Assembly (NCBI RefSeq): GCF_009674825.1
Contig: NZ_WKJH01000005.1
Coordinates: 124,001-188,000 of the forward strand
Direction of reading: 5' to 3'
Length of the DNA: 64,000 nucleotides
Source of the DNA: Maribacter luteus
GTDB lineage: Bacteria > Bacteroidota > Bacteroidia > Flavobacteriales > Flavobacteriaceae
Shown: positions 1 to 8,724 of the stretch, in pieces
How the letters are laid out: every line of letters starts with the position of its first letter
How positions within the stretch are numbered: the first letter of the stretch is position 1
Position numbers and translations under genes: made by a program
Notes under the pieces: generated by a model
The model's input: the letters and a program-made list of their open reading frames with translations, nothing else
Databases searched by the model: none
What the model was told of the DNA's origin: nothing

Positions 1-125
1 ACTTTCTTCCAACTTTTGAACGTAAACGGTAGGCTCAATGCGGTCAAGAACAGAATGTGGTCATAGGCCGAAAAGTCGAGAACATGATTAAGGCCCAGTT
101 CAATATAAAACCAAAAATTCTCCAT
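1..125 (-). CDS. HupE/UreJ family membrane protein (N-terminal fragment)
   Basis: Translating the minus strand from the ATG at 125-123 gives an open frame to the window edge, so only about the first 41 residues are present. It begins MENFWFYIELGLNHVLDFSA and continues YDHILFLTALSLPF. The GLNHVLDxxAYDHILFL pattern is typical of flavobacterial HupE/UreJ-type proteins, integral membrane proteins related to nickel/hydrogenase accessory permeases. The substrate in this lineage is not established. It lies 13 bases downstream of the TerB/J-domain gene on the same strand and may be cotranscribed with it. Family assignment rests on a short stretch. Confidence 0.6.
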   Translation of the reverse strand, partial: MENFWFYIELGLNHVLDFSAYDHILFLTALSLPFTFKSWKK

Positions 126-137
126 GTTTAAAGCTAT

Positions 138-872
138 TTAAATAATACCTCTTTCCTGTTGTAGTTGCTCATAGGCCTTCTGAACCTCTTTGAATTTCTC
201 TTCAGCCCCTTTTTTTATGGCTTCATTTTCCGTATTCACCCTATCCGGATGGTATTTTTTCGCCATAGTCCTATATGCCTTTTTAATTTCATCGTTAGTG
301 GCCGTTTTATCTATTTCCAGAATTTTATATGCATCATCACCCGATTTTACGAACATCGCCATAATACTTTCAAAATCGCGCATCGAAACCATCAAATAAC
401 CTGATATTTCACGTATTTTATTTACTTCGGGGGTTCTTATTGAGCCATCTGCCTGGGCAATACCGAACAAAAAATGCAATAGCTGCAATCTCACTTCATA
501 ACGGGTCCTTTGGTTTAAAAAAGTGCAAATACGTTGTGCCGATATTTCATGTTTTTTATTGATATCGTTGAATGTCCTGAAAATGGCATTCGCCTTATCC
601 TTACCATAAGTCGCAACAAAATATTGGCGCACATAATCAAGCTCCCTTTGGTTAACCGAACCATCGGCCTTAATAACAATGGAACAAAGTGAAAGTAGGT
701 TCAATTCAAAATCAGCAGGAGAAACTTTTTGACGGGTCATATCCTTAAAAACGGTGTTGGACCTGCCACTACCGCTAAGGCTATCGATAAAACTGCCAAA
801 TAAAAAACCTAAAATTGCTCCAGAAAAACCTCGAATGGCAAAACCGACTACGGCCGCTAACCATTTAATCAT
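138..872 (-). CDS. Membrane-anchored TerB / J-domain (DjlA-like) protein
   Basis: About 244 residues. A hydrophobic N-terminal segment (about residues 3-27, glycine rich) looks like a membrane anchor. A TerB-like helical domain follows (about 45-170, with two acidic KADGSVN / QADGSIR repeats), then a C-terminal J domain (about 180-244) with the HPD motif at about 208-210. This is the DjlA arrangement: a membrane-tethered DnaK cochaperone. The open frame extends 14 codons upstream to 914, but a consensus promoter lies inside that extension (TATCTTTG reading leftward at 898-891). I therefore chose the ATG at 872, which also gives a cleaner anchor. It is divergent from the bacilliredoxin gene. 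DnaK partnership is inferred from the J domain. Confidence 0.85.
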   Translation of the reverse strand: MIKWLAAVVGFAIRGFSGAILGFLFGSFIDSLSGSGRSNTVFKDMTRQKVSPADFELNLLSLCSIVIKADGSVNQRELDYVRQYFVATYGKDKANAIFRTFNDINKKHEISAQRICTFLNQRTRYEVRLQLLHFLFGIAQADGSIRTPEVNKIREISGYLMVSMRDFESIMAMFVKSGDDAYKILEIDKTATNDEIKKAYRTMAKKYHPDRVNTENEAIKKGAEEKFKEVQKAYEQLQQERGII

Positions 873-890
873 AGTACATAATAATTTTTG

Positions 891-919
891 CAAAGATATA
901 ATAATACCGACCAATACAA
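891..919 (-). promoter_or_regulatory. Promoter of the TerB/J-domain gene
   Basis: On the minus strand, TTG (919-917), an 18-nt gap and TATCTTTG (898-891) match the Bacteroidota housekeeping consensus TTG-N17-19-TAnnTTTG. Transcription should begin about 5 nt further on, about a dozen bases before the ATG at 872. This argues against the upstream TTG start at 914. Confidence 0.65.
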
Positions 920-965
920 CTTGTAACGAAAAGTTAAGTAATCAGGTGTACTACGACAAATTGGT

Positions 966-973
966 TATATTTG
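966..973 (+). promoter_or_regulatory. -7 element of bacilliredoxin promoter
   Basis: TATATTTG matches TAnnTTTG, 30 bases before the ATG at 1004. No good TTG lies at the expected upstream spacing, so only the -7 element is supported. Confidence 0.45.
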
Positions 974-1003
974 ACCACTTTATAAATCGATAAAAAACAG
1001 ATT

Positions 1004-1414
1004 ATGTATCCAGCAGAATTGGTAAAACCTATGAGAGACGACTTGGCTAATGCCGGGTTTGAAGAATTGTTTACGGCAGATGCAGTAGAAAACGCCATTA
1101 AGAAAGAAGGTACAACGTTGGTTGTTGTAAATTCTGTTTGTGGGTGTGCCGCGGCAAATGCTAGGCCTGCTGCCAAAATAAGTTTAATGAACGCCAAGAA
1201 ACCCGACCATTGCGTTACGGTATTTGCAGGTGTTGATACTGAAGCAGTGAATGCAGCAAGAAATCTTATGATTCCTTTTCCACCCTCATCGCCAAGTATA
1301 GCTTTGTTCAAGGATGGGGAATTGGTTCATATGGTCGAGCGCCATCATATTGAAGGCCGACCTGCAGAACTTATTGCAGAGAATTTAACCGAAGCCTACA
1401 ACGAATTTTGCTAA
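1004..1414 (+). CDS. brxA: Bacilliredoxin, BrxA/BrxB (YphP/YqiW) family
   Basis: 136 residues, the usual family length. The thioredoxin-like domain fills the protein. The redox motif is Cys-Gly-Cys (C46-G-C48 in NSVCGCAAANARP), the signature of BrxA/BrxB, which remove bacillithiol or similar low-molecular-weight thiols from oxidised proteins. A further Cys is the last residue (C136). It stands alone behind its own -7 element, divergent from the J-domain gene, and is followed by a hairpin terminator. Which thiol it serves in this organism cannot be told from the window, and the BrxA versus BrxB label is interchangeable here. Confidence 0.85.
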   Translation: MYPAELVKPMRDDLANAGFEELFTADAVENAIKKEGTTLVVVNSVCGCAAANARPAAKISLMNAKKPDHCVTVFAGVDTEAVNAARNLMIPFPPSSPSIALFKDGELVHMVERHHIEGRPAELIAENLTEAYNEFC

Positions 1415-1471
1415 GCCTCCTTCCCTTTAATTAGGATCGAAATAGCATAAACGCAAGAATAAATTGCAAAA

Positions 1472-1516
1472 AGACCTCTCAAGTTTTGAAAACATGGGAG
1501 GTCTCGTTTATTTTTG
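1472..1516 (+). terminator. Intrinsic terminator after bacilliredoxin gene
   Basis: AGACCTC (1472-1478) pairs perfectly with GAGGTCT (1498-1504) around a 19-nt loop that itself contains a short GTTTT/AAAAC hairpin. A T-rich tract follows at 1507-1515. The same T-rich tract contains the -7 element of plsC, so terminator and promoter overlap. Confidence 0.7.
1509..1516 (+). promoter_or_regulatory. -7 element of plsC promoter, immediately before the ATG
   Basis: TATTTTTG matches TAnnTTTG and its last base is only 5 nt before the chosen ATG at 1521. Transcription would start at or next to the start codon, giving a leaderless or nearly leaderless mRNA. Confidence 0.5.
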
Positions 1517-1520
1517 TCTT

Positions 1521-2258
1521 ATGCAAAAGATCTTGGCATATCCGCTTACCGTTGTTTATTTCCTGTTTTTTGGATTGGCCCTTGCCATATTCCATCCCAT
1601 TCAATGGCTGTGTTTTAACCTCTTTGGTTACAATGCCCACAAAGCCAGTGTGAGCATCCTTAACCTATGTCTTTTACGTTGCACACATTTCTTAGGCACT
1701 ACCTATAAATTCAATAATCCATACAAATTGCCAACAGATCGGCCCTTGATCATCGTTTCTAACCATCAGAGTATGAACGATATTCCCCCGATTATCTGGT
1801 TTATGCGAAAATATCACCCTAAATTCGTTAGTAAGATCGAATTAGGGAAAGGTATCCCCAGCGTTTCTTACAACCTTAGACATGGAGGTTCCGTTTTAAT
1901 AGATAGGAAAGACAGCAAACAGGCCTTGGTACAGATTGCTAAATTGGGTAAATACATCGAGAAGCATAATCGAAGTGCCGTAATATTCCCTGAAGGAACA
2001 AGGAGTAGGAACGGTCATCCAAAGAGTTTTCAGCCTACCGGACTTAAAATATTGATGAAAAATGCGCCATCGGCTTTGATCGTTCCCATAAGCATCAACA
2101 ATTCGTGGAAAATGCTCAGATATGGCAAATTCCCATATGGTATAGGCAACCATATCACTTTTGATATTCAAAAACCGATCGAGAACAAAGGCGAATTCAA
2201 TACATTGTTCGAACAAGTTGAAGAAAGTATAAAATCAGGTATACATTCCCCACAATGA
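1521..2258 (+). CDS. plsC: 1-acyl-sn-glycerol-3-phosphate acyltransferase
   Basis: About 245 residues. It transfers a fatty acyl group to lysophosphatidic acid, the second acylation step of phospholipid synthesis at the inner membrane. A hydrophobic N-terminus (residues about 5-35) is followed by the acyltransferase motifs NHxxxxD (H82, D87) and FPEGTRS (about 156-162). The open frame reaches back to 1464, but that stretch lies in the terminator hairpin of the upstream gene and is poorly protein-like. The ATG at 1521 (MQKILAYPLT) is preferred. The stop overlaps the next start by 4 nt (ATGA), so it is translationally coupled to the HD hydrolase gene. Confidence 0.88.
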   Translation: MQKILAYPLTVVYFLFFGLALAIFHPIQWLCFNLFGYNAHKASVSILNLCLLRCTHFLGTTYKFNNPYKLPTDRPLIIVSNHQSMNDIPPIIWFMRKYHPKFVSKIELGKGIPSVSYNLRHGGSVLIDRKDSKQALVQIAKLGKYIEKHNRSAVIFPEGTRSRNGHPKSFQPTGLKILMKNAPSALIVPISINNSWKMLRYGKFPYGIGNHITFDIQKPIENKGEFNTLFEQVEESIKSGIHSPQ

Positions 2259-2917
2259 AAGATTCTGAAATTATTTCAAAAACCATCGCTTTTGTAAAAG
2301 AAACCCTTAAAGAAGCAGAAGGAGGCCACGATTGGTTTCATATTGAGAGGGTATATTTAAACGCCCAGCGAATAGCCCAGGACCAAGAAGTTGATTTGCT
2401 TGTTGTTTCCCTTGGGGCCCTGCTTCATGATATTGCAGATGCAAAATTTCATGATGGGGATGAATCCATAGGCCCGAGAATTGCACAAGATTTTTTAAAA
2501 TCGATTGGTGTTGCTGAAAAAACCATTTGTCATGTGGTGAACATCATCAACAACATATCCTTTAAGAACAGTTTAGAAAAAAAAGTCGAGGCCCAGTTCC
2601 TCTCAACGGAATTAATGATTATCCAAGACGCTGATCGTCTTGATGCCTTAGGAGCCATAGGAATTGCCCGAGCCTTTAATTATGGCGGATTCAAAAACCG
2701 GGAATTGTACAATCCCGATATTGCCCCCAATTTGAATATGACCAAGGAAGAGTACAAAAAATCAAATGCCCCAACCATTAATCATTTTTACGAAAAGCTA
2801 CTCTTACTAAAGGATAAAATGAATACCCCTATGGGCACTAAAATGGCTGAAGAGAGACATGGTTTTATGCTCAACTACCTAGAACAATTTTATAATGAAT
2901 GGAAAGGAACTTTATAA
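2255..2917 (+). CDS. HD-domain phosphohydrolase (YedJ-like)
   Basis: 220 residues of a single HD domain. Metal ligands are visible as H25 in GGHDWFHIERV, the paired H58-D59 in LLHDIADAK, and D125 in QDADRLDALGA. This fits the YedJ/YpgQ-type cytosolic metal-dependent phosphohydrolases; several are nucleotide pyrophosphatases, but the substrate is not settled. It overlaps plsC by 4 nt and is the last gene of that two-gene operon. The downstream radical SAM gene is convergent, 22 bases away. Confidence 0.85.
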   Translation: MKDSEIISKTIAFVKETLKEAEGGHDWFHIERVYLNAQRIAQDQEVDLLVVSLGALLHDIADAKFHDGDESIGPRIAQDFLKSIGVAEKTICHVVNIINNISFKNSLEKKVEAQFLSTELMIIQDADRLDALGAIGIARAFNYGGFKNRELYNPDIAPNLNMTKEEYKKSNAPTINHFYEKLLLLKDKMNTPMGTKMAEERHGFMLNYLEQFYNEWKGTL

Positions 2918-2939
2918 CCTTTTAGGCTTTTCTGAACCA

Positions 2940-4013
2940 TCAAAACAATTTTAATTGACCGTTTTTGAACTGTACATGCAGTCCTTTATTTAATTTAGGC
3001 AATTCATTTTCTTTAAAATAGGTATTCCGTGCCAATCGTAAAAGACTATGTATATGCTCCGCTATTTTACCTTCGCCCTTACTACGCACTCCAAAACGAC
3101 TATCATTTAAGGTGCCACCATGACAAGATTTAATCTGGGCCAATACTTTATCGGCTTTATTGGGTAAGGCCTTCTTGATCCAATCGGAGAAAATATGGCC
3201 TATGGCCCCGTTCAAACGAACTATAGTATACCCAAAAGATAATGCACCATTTTCTGAAAAAGCCTTCGCCAAATCCATTATTTCATGACTGTTTATCCCC
3301 GGGATTATAGGTGCTAACATCGCATTTACCGGTATACCGTTTTCTGATAAAATACGAATGGTTTCCAATCGTTTCTTGATTGTAGCGGTGCGTGGCTCCA
3401 AAATACTGCGCGTTTCTTCCGAAAGTGAGGTAATGGATACATTTACCATTACCAAACTGTTATTCGACAATTCCCTTAAAATATCCAAATCGCGCAAGAT
3501 CAACGCATTTTTGGTTATGATTCCCACGGGATGTCTGTATTTCAGAAACACCTTAAGGCATTCCCTAGTCAATTCAAACTTTCTCTCCGCAGGTTGGTAG
3601 CAGTCCGTGTTCCCGGAGAGAACAATAGTCTCGGCTTTCCAAACCTTACTTTTCAATTTTTGCTCCAGCAACCAAGGAGCATCTTTTTTAACTAAAATTC
3701 GTTGTTCAAAATCCAATCCGGCCCCATAACCCCAATATTCATGGGAATTTCGAGCATAACAGTAAATACAACCATGTTCACAACCTTGATACGGATTTAA
3801 TGAGTAACCTATACCTACATCCGGACTCGTAACCTTATTCACAATGGTTTTGGGAAAAATGGGGATATAGCTGGTTTTTCTTTGATGTGCATCTTCCCCC
3901 TCAATACGACAGAACTCCAAGAATTCATCTCGGGATTCATGTACATATTGCAAAAATTTGTTGGGTACATATGCCTGTGCGCCTCTTCCTTTGCGATAGT
4001 TTAAATCTTTCAA
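2940..4013 (-). CDS. PA0069-family radical SAM protein
   Basis: 357 residues. The radical SAM cluster motif is C78-x3-C82-x2-C85 within GCEHGCIYCYARN, and the family signature GxGAQ is near the N-terminus (KGRGAQAY). These proteins resemble the DNA-repair lyase SplB and the family called PA0069 or Rv2578c. They bind a 4Fe-4S cluster and SAM, but the reaction is unknown. The start is a TTG at 4013: upstream in frame there is no ATG before a stop, and the N-terminus lines up with the family. It sits alone, convergent with the HD gene. Confidence 0.85.
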   Translation of the reverse strand: MKDLNYRKGRGAQAYVPNKFLQYVHESRDEFLEFCRIEGEDAHQRKTSYIPIFPKTIVNKVTSPDVGIGYSLNPYQGCEHGCIYCYARNSHEYWGYGAGLDFEQRILVKKDAPWLLEQKLKSKVWKAETIVLSGNTDCYQPAERKFELTRECLKVFLKYRHPVGIITKNALILRDLDILRELSNNSLVMVNVSITSLSEETRSILEPRTATIKKRLETIRILSENGIPVNAMLAPIIPGINSHEIMDLAKAFSENGALSFGYTIVRLNGAIGHIFSDWIKKALPNKADKVLAQIKSCHGGTLNDSRFGVRSKGEGKIAEHIHSLLRLARNTYFKENELPKLNKGLHVQFKNGQLKLF

Positions 4014-4207
4014 ATTAGGATTTATTCCAAATTTATGGATTATTTCCTATTTTGGATTGATATGAACGTTAAATATTTTATACTGAAACAATTCATTACA
4101 ACCATTATTTCGTAAAAATGGCAACCAAAAAGGATTCACGGAAAAGAAACTAAATATATGGTAATCGAATGGAAACAGTACACTGCCTGATGATTACTAC
4201 ATATTGA
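4014..4207. other. Intergenic, no gene recognised
   Basis: 194 AT-rich bases between two minus-strand genes. The only open frame is a 10-codon one at 4119, too short to credit. I see no hairpin terminator or clear promoter. Confidence 0.4.
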
Positions 4208-5764
4208 CTACTGGATAAGTACCCTGACCAATTGCTTTTTGCTTCCTCTTTTGGCGTAGAATACTACCTCGTTGTTATGTACATTGAACAATGGCTTTGA
4301 GACCATTAAGGGTAATCGGGCTTCCTTATCATCAATCAGCTTTTTATAACTGATATGTCCTTGTGCATCAAGTTTAATGACAAATACATTCCTATTTCTA
4401 CTTAATCCCTGTTTAAAGAGTAAACGATCACCGGGAAGTAATTGAGGATTTTCGGCAGCCGTACTTATGAAAAAGTAAGTATTGTCATCTTTCGTATAGG
4501 AGCAATATGAGGCATAGGCACCATCGCCTTGGGTAACCTCTGCTTTGTTGATATTCCTTGCCCATAACATATCACCGTCCGCGCTAAGCTTTGCACTAAC
4601 AATATCATTATGGTGATACCTTGTGACCTTTAATCGCCCACCACTAGAATTCGCCTGCACGCTTGAGGTTATAAAATATTCCTCAGCATTAAAGTGGATC
4701 GAACCATCGTTGGAAACATTGACGTTCTTGAACACCAAATCTTTAATATCCTTATCCTCTTCACGGCCAAATTTATCCATCATAAACTGTTCAGAAAACG
4801 GACTATACTTCTTGGTATTCAATTCTAAGGTATTTGGATCAATATTGAAATAAGCCAAACCATTGTACCTGTTATCCTTCCTGTTTGCATAAAAGCCAAC
4901 ACAAAGGAGTTCATTTCCATTTACGATGGGTATCAAGGCTTCAGAAAATTTACCAGGACCGTCAAAAGTCTGTGTCTGTGCCCCGCTTCTTGAAACCTTT
5001 ATCAACTCGTACTGGAATTTTCGCTCATTGGCCAAAAACCTTTTTTTCTTAAAATAGGCCTTACCAATTATATAAGCTTCCTGTAAATCCTTGGAGAAAG
5101 CAACATTCTCGAAGGCATAGTTTTTCTCTTCAACTTCATCTGAAAAATCATGCTCAACCACTTTTTGCAAACCGGAATTGAACAGATAGATAAAATGTTT
5201 ATTCGTCTTGCCCTTCTTAAAATGAGTGCTGATCACAAAAGCATTCTTTTTATCATTGAAAAGTACCGAAGTGGTGAAACCAGAAGAAAAGTTTCGATTA
5301 TAATAATTTTTATCCAACGGATTGTTCACCTCTTTAGAAGCCACTGTCAATAAAGTTTCCTTTGTGAAATTCATATCTGAAAGTGGACTCCGATGTACTG
5401 AATACTCATAGGCCAGAGCATCGTAATCATAATCAAGGAAAATAAGGTAAATCTGTCCATTGGCTACATACCCATCAACAAGATTTGCATTCTTGAGTTT
5501 ATAATTATACTCATTGATCAACTGCATATTGGCATCATAATGCTCGATCATATATCCTTTAGGCTTTAGGATAACCCCCGTATAATAAGACCTTACTAAA
5601 AAAGTCCCTCCTTTGCCATCATTGGAAATGGTCAAAAGATTGGAGTATTTATACCTATCATTATATTTTTCCCCGATTGAGAAGTCAAGGGGAATATCCT
5701 GAGCGGAAACCATACAGGTAACAAACAGGACAAAGAACATGGAGATATATCTTCGCAGATTCAT
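4208..5764 (-). CDS. Exported protein of unknown function
   Basis: 518 residues with a signal peptide (MNLRRYISMFFVLFVTCMVSAQ, cleavage likely after Ala21 or nearby). The mature part is rich in short beta-strand patterns (YLIFLDYDYD, AYIIGKAYF, ELLCVGFYANRK, VFVIKLDAQG), which suggests a beta-propeller-like fold. I do not recognise a named domain or catalytic motif. It lies 18 bases downstream of the crotonase gene on the same strand, so it may be the last gene of the sensor kinase - crotonase - exported protein operon. Localisation is inferred to be periplasm or outer surface. Confidence 0.75.
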   Translation of the reverse strand: MNLRRYISMFFVLFVTCMVSAQDIPLDFSIGEKYNDRYKYSNLLTISNDGKGGTFLVRSYYTGVILKPKGYMIEHYDANMQLINEYNYKLKNANLVDGYVANGQIYLIFLDYDYDALAYEYSVHRSPLSDMNFTKETLLTVASKEVNNPLDKNYYNRNFSSGFTTSVLFNDKKNAFVISTHFKKGKTNKHFIYLFNSGLQKVVEHDFSDEVEEKNYAFENVAFSKDLQEAYIIGKAYFKKKRFLANERKFQYELIKVSRSGAQTQTFDGPGKFSEALIPIVNGNELLCVGFYANRKDNRYNGLAYFNIDPNTLELNTKKYSPFSEQFMMDKFGREEDKDIKDLVFKNVNVSNDGSIHFNAEEYFITSSVQANSSGGRLKVTRYHHNDIVSAKLSADGDMLWARNINKAEVTQGDGAYASYCSYTKDDNTYFFISTAAENPQLLPGDRLLFKQGLSRNRNVFVIKLDAQGHISYKKLIDDKEARLPLMVSKPLFNVHNNEVVFYAKRGSKKQLVRVLIQ

Positions 5765-5782
5765 ATGAAGGAATTTTGGGTT

Positions 5783-6565
5783 TTATTTGCCTGGAAAATC
5801 AGCTTTTCTCTTTTCAAGAAATGCACTGGTACCTTCCTTAAAGTCAGCAGTACCAAAACATTTGCCAAAGGCATCTATTTCTGTGGCAAACCCGTTTACA
5901 TTAGTGTTAAAACAATCATTTATGGCTTTTATTGCATAACCAATGGCAACAGGGGAATTATTCGATATCTTACCTGCCAATTGGGAGCAAAGGTCCGTCA
6001 ATCCCTCTTGGGGAACAACATAATTGACCAATCCATAGTCCAGCGCCTTTTGAGCATCGATCATCCCGGCCGTCATGATCATTTCCATGGCCCTTCCCTT
6101 ACCGACCAACCGCGGCAAACGCTGGGTTCCGCCATATCCGGGAATAACCCCTAGCGAAACTTCGGGCAGCCCCATTTTAGCATTCTCACTGGCTACCCTA
6201 AAATGACAGGCCATCGCCAATTCCAATCCACCTCCCAAGGCAAAACCGTTCACTGCAGCGATAACCGGCTTAGAAAGGTTCTCAACAAAATCAAATAGTA
6301 TTTCTTGCCCTTTGGCCGCCAATTTCTTGCCCTGTTTCTCTGAAAACCCAGCAAACTCAGCAATATCGGCCCCGGCAACGAACGCCTTTTCCCCGCTACC
6401 GGTAAGAATGATCACTAATACACCTTTATCCTTTTCCAATTTTGAGAATACCTCATGCAACTCCTTTATCGTATCCTTATTTAAGGCATTCAATTTGTTC
6501 GGACGGTTTATGGTAATCCATGCGGTTCTATCCTCTTTTTCTACTAAAATGTTCTTATATTTCAT
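5783..6565 (-). CDS. Enoyl-CoA hydratase / isomerase (crotonase family)
   Basis: 260 residues, normal for a monofunctional crotonase. The oxyanion-hole segment is AGADIAEF (about 65-71). Both catalytic glutamates of true hydratases are present: E115 in [10 protein letters not shown] and E135 in [19 protein letters not shown]. It should add water to short-chain 2-enoyl-CoA in beta-oxidation or a related pathway. The start overlaps the stop of the sensor kinase gene by 4 nt, so the two are translationally coupled. The exact substrate range cannot be read from sequence. Confidence 0.88.
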   Translation of the reverse strand: MKYKNILVEKEDRTAWITINRPNKLNALNKDTIKELHEVFSKLEKDKGVLVIILTGSGEKAFVAGADIAEFAGFSEKQGKKLAAKGQEILFDFVENLSKPVIAAVNGFALGGGLELAMACHFRVASENAKMGLPEVSLGVIPGYGGTQRLPRLVGKGRAMEMIMTAGMIDAQKALDYGLVNYVVPQEGLTDLCSQLAGKISNNSPVAIGYAIKAINDCFNTNVNGFATEIDAFGKCFGTADFKEGTSAFLEKRKADFPGK

Positions 6566-8043
6566 GTAATTGCTTTTTTAGTATCTTCATCGGGTTGATT
6601 CTTAGGGAAAATTACCGTAAAAACGGTTCCTTTTCCCGGTTGGGACGTAACATTGATGCTCCCGTTATACGTTTCGACCATATTTTTTACCATACCCAGA
6701 CCAAGTCCCATGCCGCTGGATTTTGTTGTGAATTTAGGTTCAAAGATCTTTTCGGTGAATTCATCTGCAATACCGATACCATTATCGGCAACGGAAATCT
6801 TAACGTTATCACCTTCTGAAGCCACTGTTACCAAAATCCTAGGGGACGGTTGATCGATCATCGCCTGAGTGGCATTTTTTACCAAATTGGTAACTACTCT
6901 TATAAGTTGAGTCCTATCCCATTTTGCAATAATCTCATCTTCATCACTGATAAAATGTATATAGGGTTCATTGAAAATATCCAAAGCCAAACGTACGATC
7001 TTAACCACATCCAAGGTCTCATTTTGCTGGGCAGGCATTTTGGCGAAATTGGAAAATGCCGAGGCTATACTGCTCATCGTATCAATTTGCTGAATCAAGG
7101 TGTTCGAATATTCATCAACTTTTTTCTTAATATCAGGGTCTGTGGGATCGAACCTACGTTGAAAACTTTGAACGCTCAATCGCATGGGTGTCAAGGGATT
7201 TTTGATTTCATGTGCCACTTGTTTGGCCATCTCACGCCATGCCTGTTCCCGTTCACTGCGAGCCAATTTTACCGCACTTTGTTCCAATTCATCGATCATT
7301 GCGTTATAGGCCGCTACCAATTTACCTATTTCGGTATCCAGGTCATCAATAATGATTTTCTTGTTACGCTTGGTAAGATCGGTTTTGAACATCATATCAG
7401 AAACCGTATGCAACGATCGTGTAATATACTTGGTGATGAAGTACGCCAATCCTATGGCTATCAATAACATTAAAAAGTAAACCCACCCCAATTGCATCAA
7501 TGATTGCCTTAATTCCATATCATTAAGGGCATTGTTCTCATAATAGGGCAAATTCAATATACCAATTGGTTTAAATTTTTTGTCATTGATATAGGTGTAC
7601 GAAGCTTGGTATTTATCACCGGCCGTAGAAGTCTTCTCCAAGTACCGTCTGGTAACGCTCATTGCCAAATTATTGAGCACCTCGGTATCCAAACAATTGG
7701 ATTGTGGATCAATTTCAAAACGAGGTCTTGAGCTTTTGATTAATTGCCCTTCTAGATCATAAATGTTGAAAGGGGCATTCAGTACATCGGCAATTTCATA
7801 AATATCATCCTTAAAAATAAGATGAAGGTTTTCGGTAGTTAAAGCATAAGTGGTGTTTTTTAGGGTATTCTGAACACTTTGCTTTACCTGTTCTTCTTTA
7901 CGTTCCAAGCGATGCGCATGATAATCCTTTAAGGTTTCACGGTATTGATAGATGGTTACCCCCGAAATCAATATCGATGCAATGAGCACCAATAAGATCA
8001 TGGTGGCGAATATCCTTGAACGTAGCGAAATATTTCTGACCAA
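6562..8043 (-). CDS. HAMP-domain sensor histidine kinase (NtrY-like)
   Basis: 493 residues: TM1 about 12-31, an extracytoplasmic sensor region about 32-186, TM2 about 187-206, HAMP about 207-260, and HisKA with phospho-acceptor H278 in EMAKQVAHEIKNPLTPM. The HATPase domain shows the N box NLVKNATQAM, G1 DNGIGIAD and G2 GLGLGMV. No response regulator gene is adjacent; the partner must lie elsewhere. The start is TTG at 8043 because an in-frame stop lies just upstream and the N-terminus from this codon (MVRNISLRSR) is a good cytoplasmic lead into TM1. It is coupled by a 4-nt overlap to the crotonase gene, an unusual pairing. Confidence 0.88.
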   Translation of the reverse strand: MVRNISLRSRIFATMILLVLIASILISGVTIYQYRETLKDYHAHRLERKEEQVKQSVQNTLKNTTYALTTENLHLIFKDDIYEIADVLNAPFNIYDLEGQLIKSSRPRFEIDPQSNCLDTEVLNNLAMSVTRRYLEKTSTAGDKYQASYTYINDKKFKPIGILNLPYYENNALNDMELRQSLMQLGWVYFLMLLIAIGLAYFITKYITRSLHTVSDMMFKTDLTKRNKKIIIDDLDTEIGKLVAAYNAMIDELEQSAVKLARSEREQAWREMAKQVAHEIKNPLTPMRLSVQSFQRRFDPTDPDIKKKVDEYSNTLIQQIDTMSSIASAFSNFAKMPAQQNETLDVVKIVRLALDIFNEPYIHFISDEDEIIAKWDRTQLIRVVTNLVKNATQAMIDQPSPRILVTVASEGDNVKISVADNGIGIADEFTEKIFEPKFTTKSSGMGLGLGMVKNMVETYNGSINVTSQPGKGTVFTVIFPKNQPDEDTKKAIT

Positions 8044-8175
8044 GTAGCTTTAATTTGAACATAAAGATAGCAAATATCAGGCCATTATCGATTACCTATA
8101 CAGTTTCAATTAGAAGCAAGTAGGCACCATTTTAAATGGTAAACACAGGTTTCCGACTTTTTTTGGACTAAAGCC

Positions 8176-8724
8176 CTATGCTTCCGGATTCTTACGCTGA
8201 ATACTTCTGTAGAGCTTAATACCCAACATAAGTAATATCCCTAATAAAATAATCCCGATTACACCGAAAATCCAATTAAAGGCACTCTTTAGAATTACCA
8301 AAAAAACCACAGCGAATAAAATTAACGTAGCACCTTCATTCCAGATGCGCATAAACCGTGAGGTATATTTTATCTCATCACGCTGTAATTGTTTAAAGAT
8401 CTGGTGGCATTTTAAATGATAAATAAACAAAAGCACTACAAACAGCAATTTTACGTGCATCCATGGTTGTTGCAGCCATACCGGCTGCAATAGTAGCAAC
8501 CAAACAGCAAAAATGGTACATAAAATGGCCGAAGGCCATGTAATGATCTTCCATAATCGTTTGGTCATCAACTTCAATTGCGTGGTCAGGATTTCTTTAT
8601 CCGGTGACGGTTTTTCAGATGCTTCAATATGGTAAATGAACAATCTGGGTATATAAAAGAGTCCGGCAAACCATGTTACGACAAAAATCAGGTGTAACGA
8701 TTTTATATAGTTGTAATATTCCAT
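8176..8724 (-). CDS. hemJ: Protoporphyrinogen IX oxidase, HemJ type
   Basis: 182 residues with about four to five membrane segments. The HemJ pattern is visible: KSLHLIFVVTWFAGLFYIPRL with H11, then W88 and K92 in WMHVKLLFV, then a late IWNEG segment. HemJ oxidises protoporphyrinogen IX to protoporphyrin IX at the inner membrane, just before ferrochelatase. Its ATG directly abuts the stop of the upstream sortilin-like gene, so it may be read from that transcript. Annotation pipelines sometimes label this family CopD. The presence of seven heme genes in the window without hemG or hemY supports HemJ. Confidence 0.82.
   Translation of the reverse strand: MEYYNYIKSLHLIFVVTWFAGLFYIPRLFIYHIEASEKPSPDKEILTTQLKLMTKRLWKIITWPSAILCTIFAVWLLLLQPVWLQQPWMHVKLLFVVLLFIYHLKCHQIFKQLQRDEIKYTSRFMRIWNEGATLILFAVVFLVILKSAFNWIFGVIGIILLGILLMLGIKLYRSIQRKNPEA

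Noticed and set aside
4119-4151. 10-codon ATG frame in the gap after the radical SAM gene
   Set aside because: Too short, no promoter, and no conserved feature that would mark it as a leader peptide.
5765-6154. 129-codon plus-strand frame opposite the crotonase gene
   Set aside because: It lies wholly over the crotonase coding sequence, which has full family motifs and intact catalytic residues; the plus-strand translation has no recognisable domain.
6850-7467. 205-codon plus-strand frame over the sensor kinase
   Set aside because: The opposite strand encodes HAMP, HisKA and HATPase motifs in order; this frame has no domain and no promoter of its own.
8176-8724. CopD-type copper resistance protein instead of HemJ
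   Set aside because: The CopD label arises from shared membrane topology; the H11, W88 and K92 positions and the heme gene context fit HemJ better.
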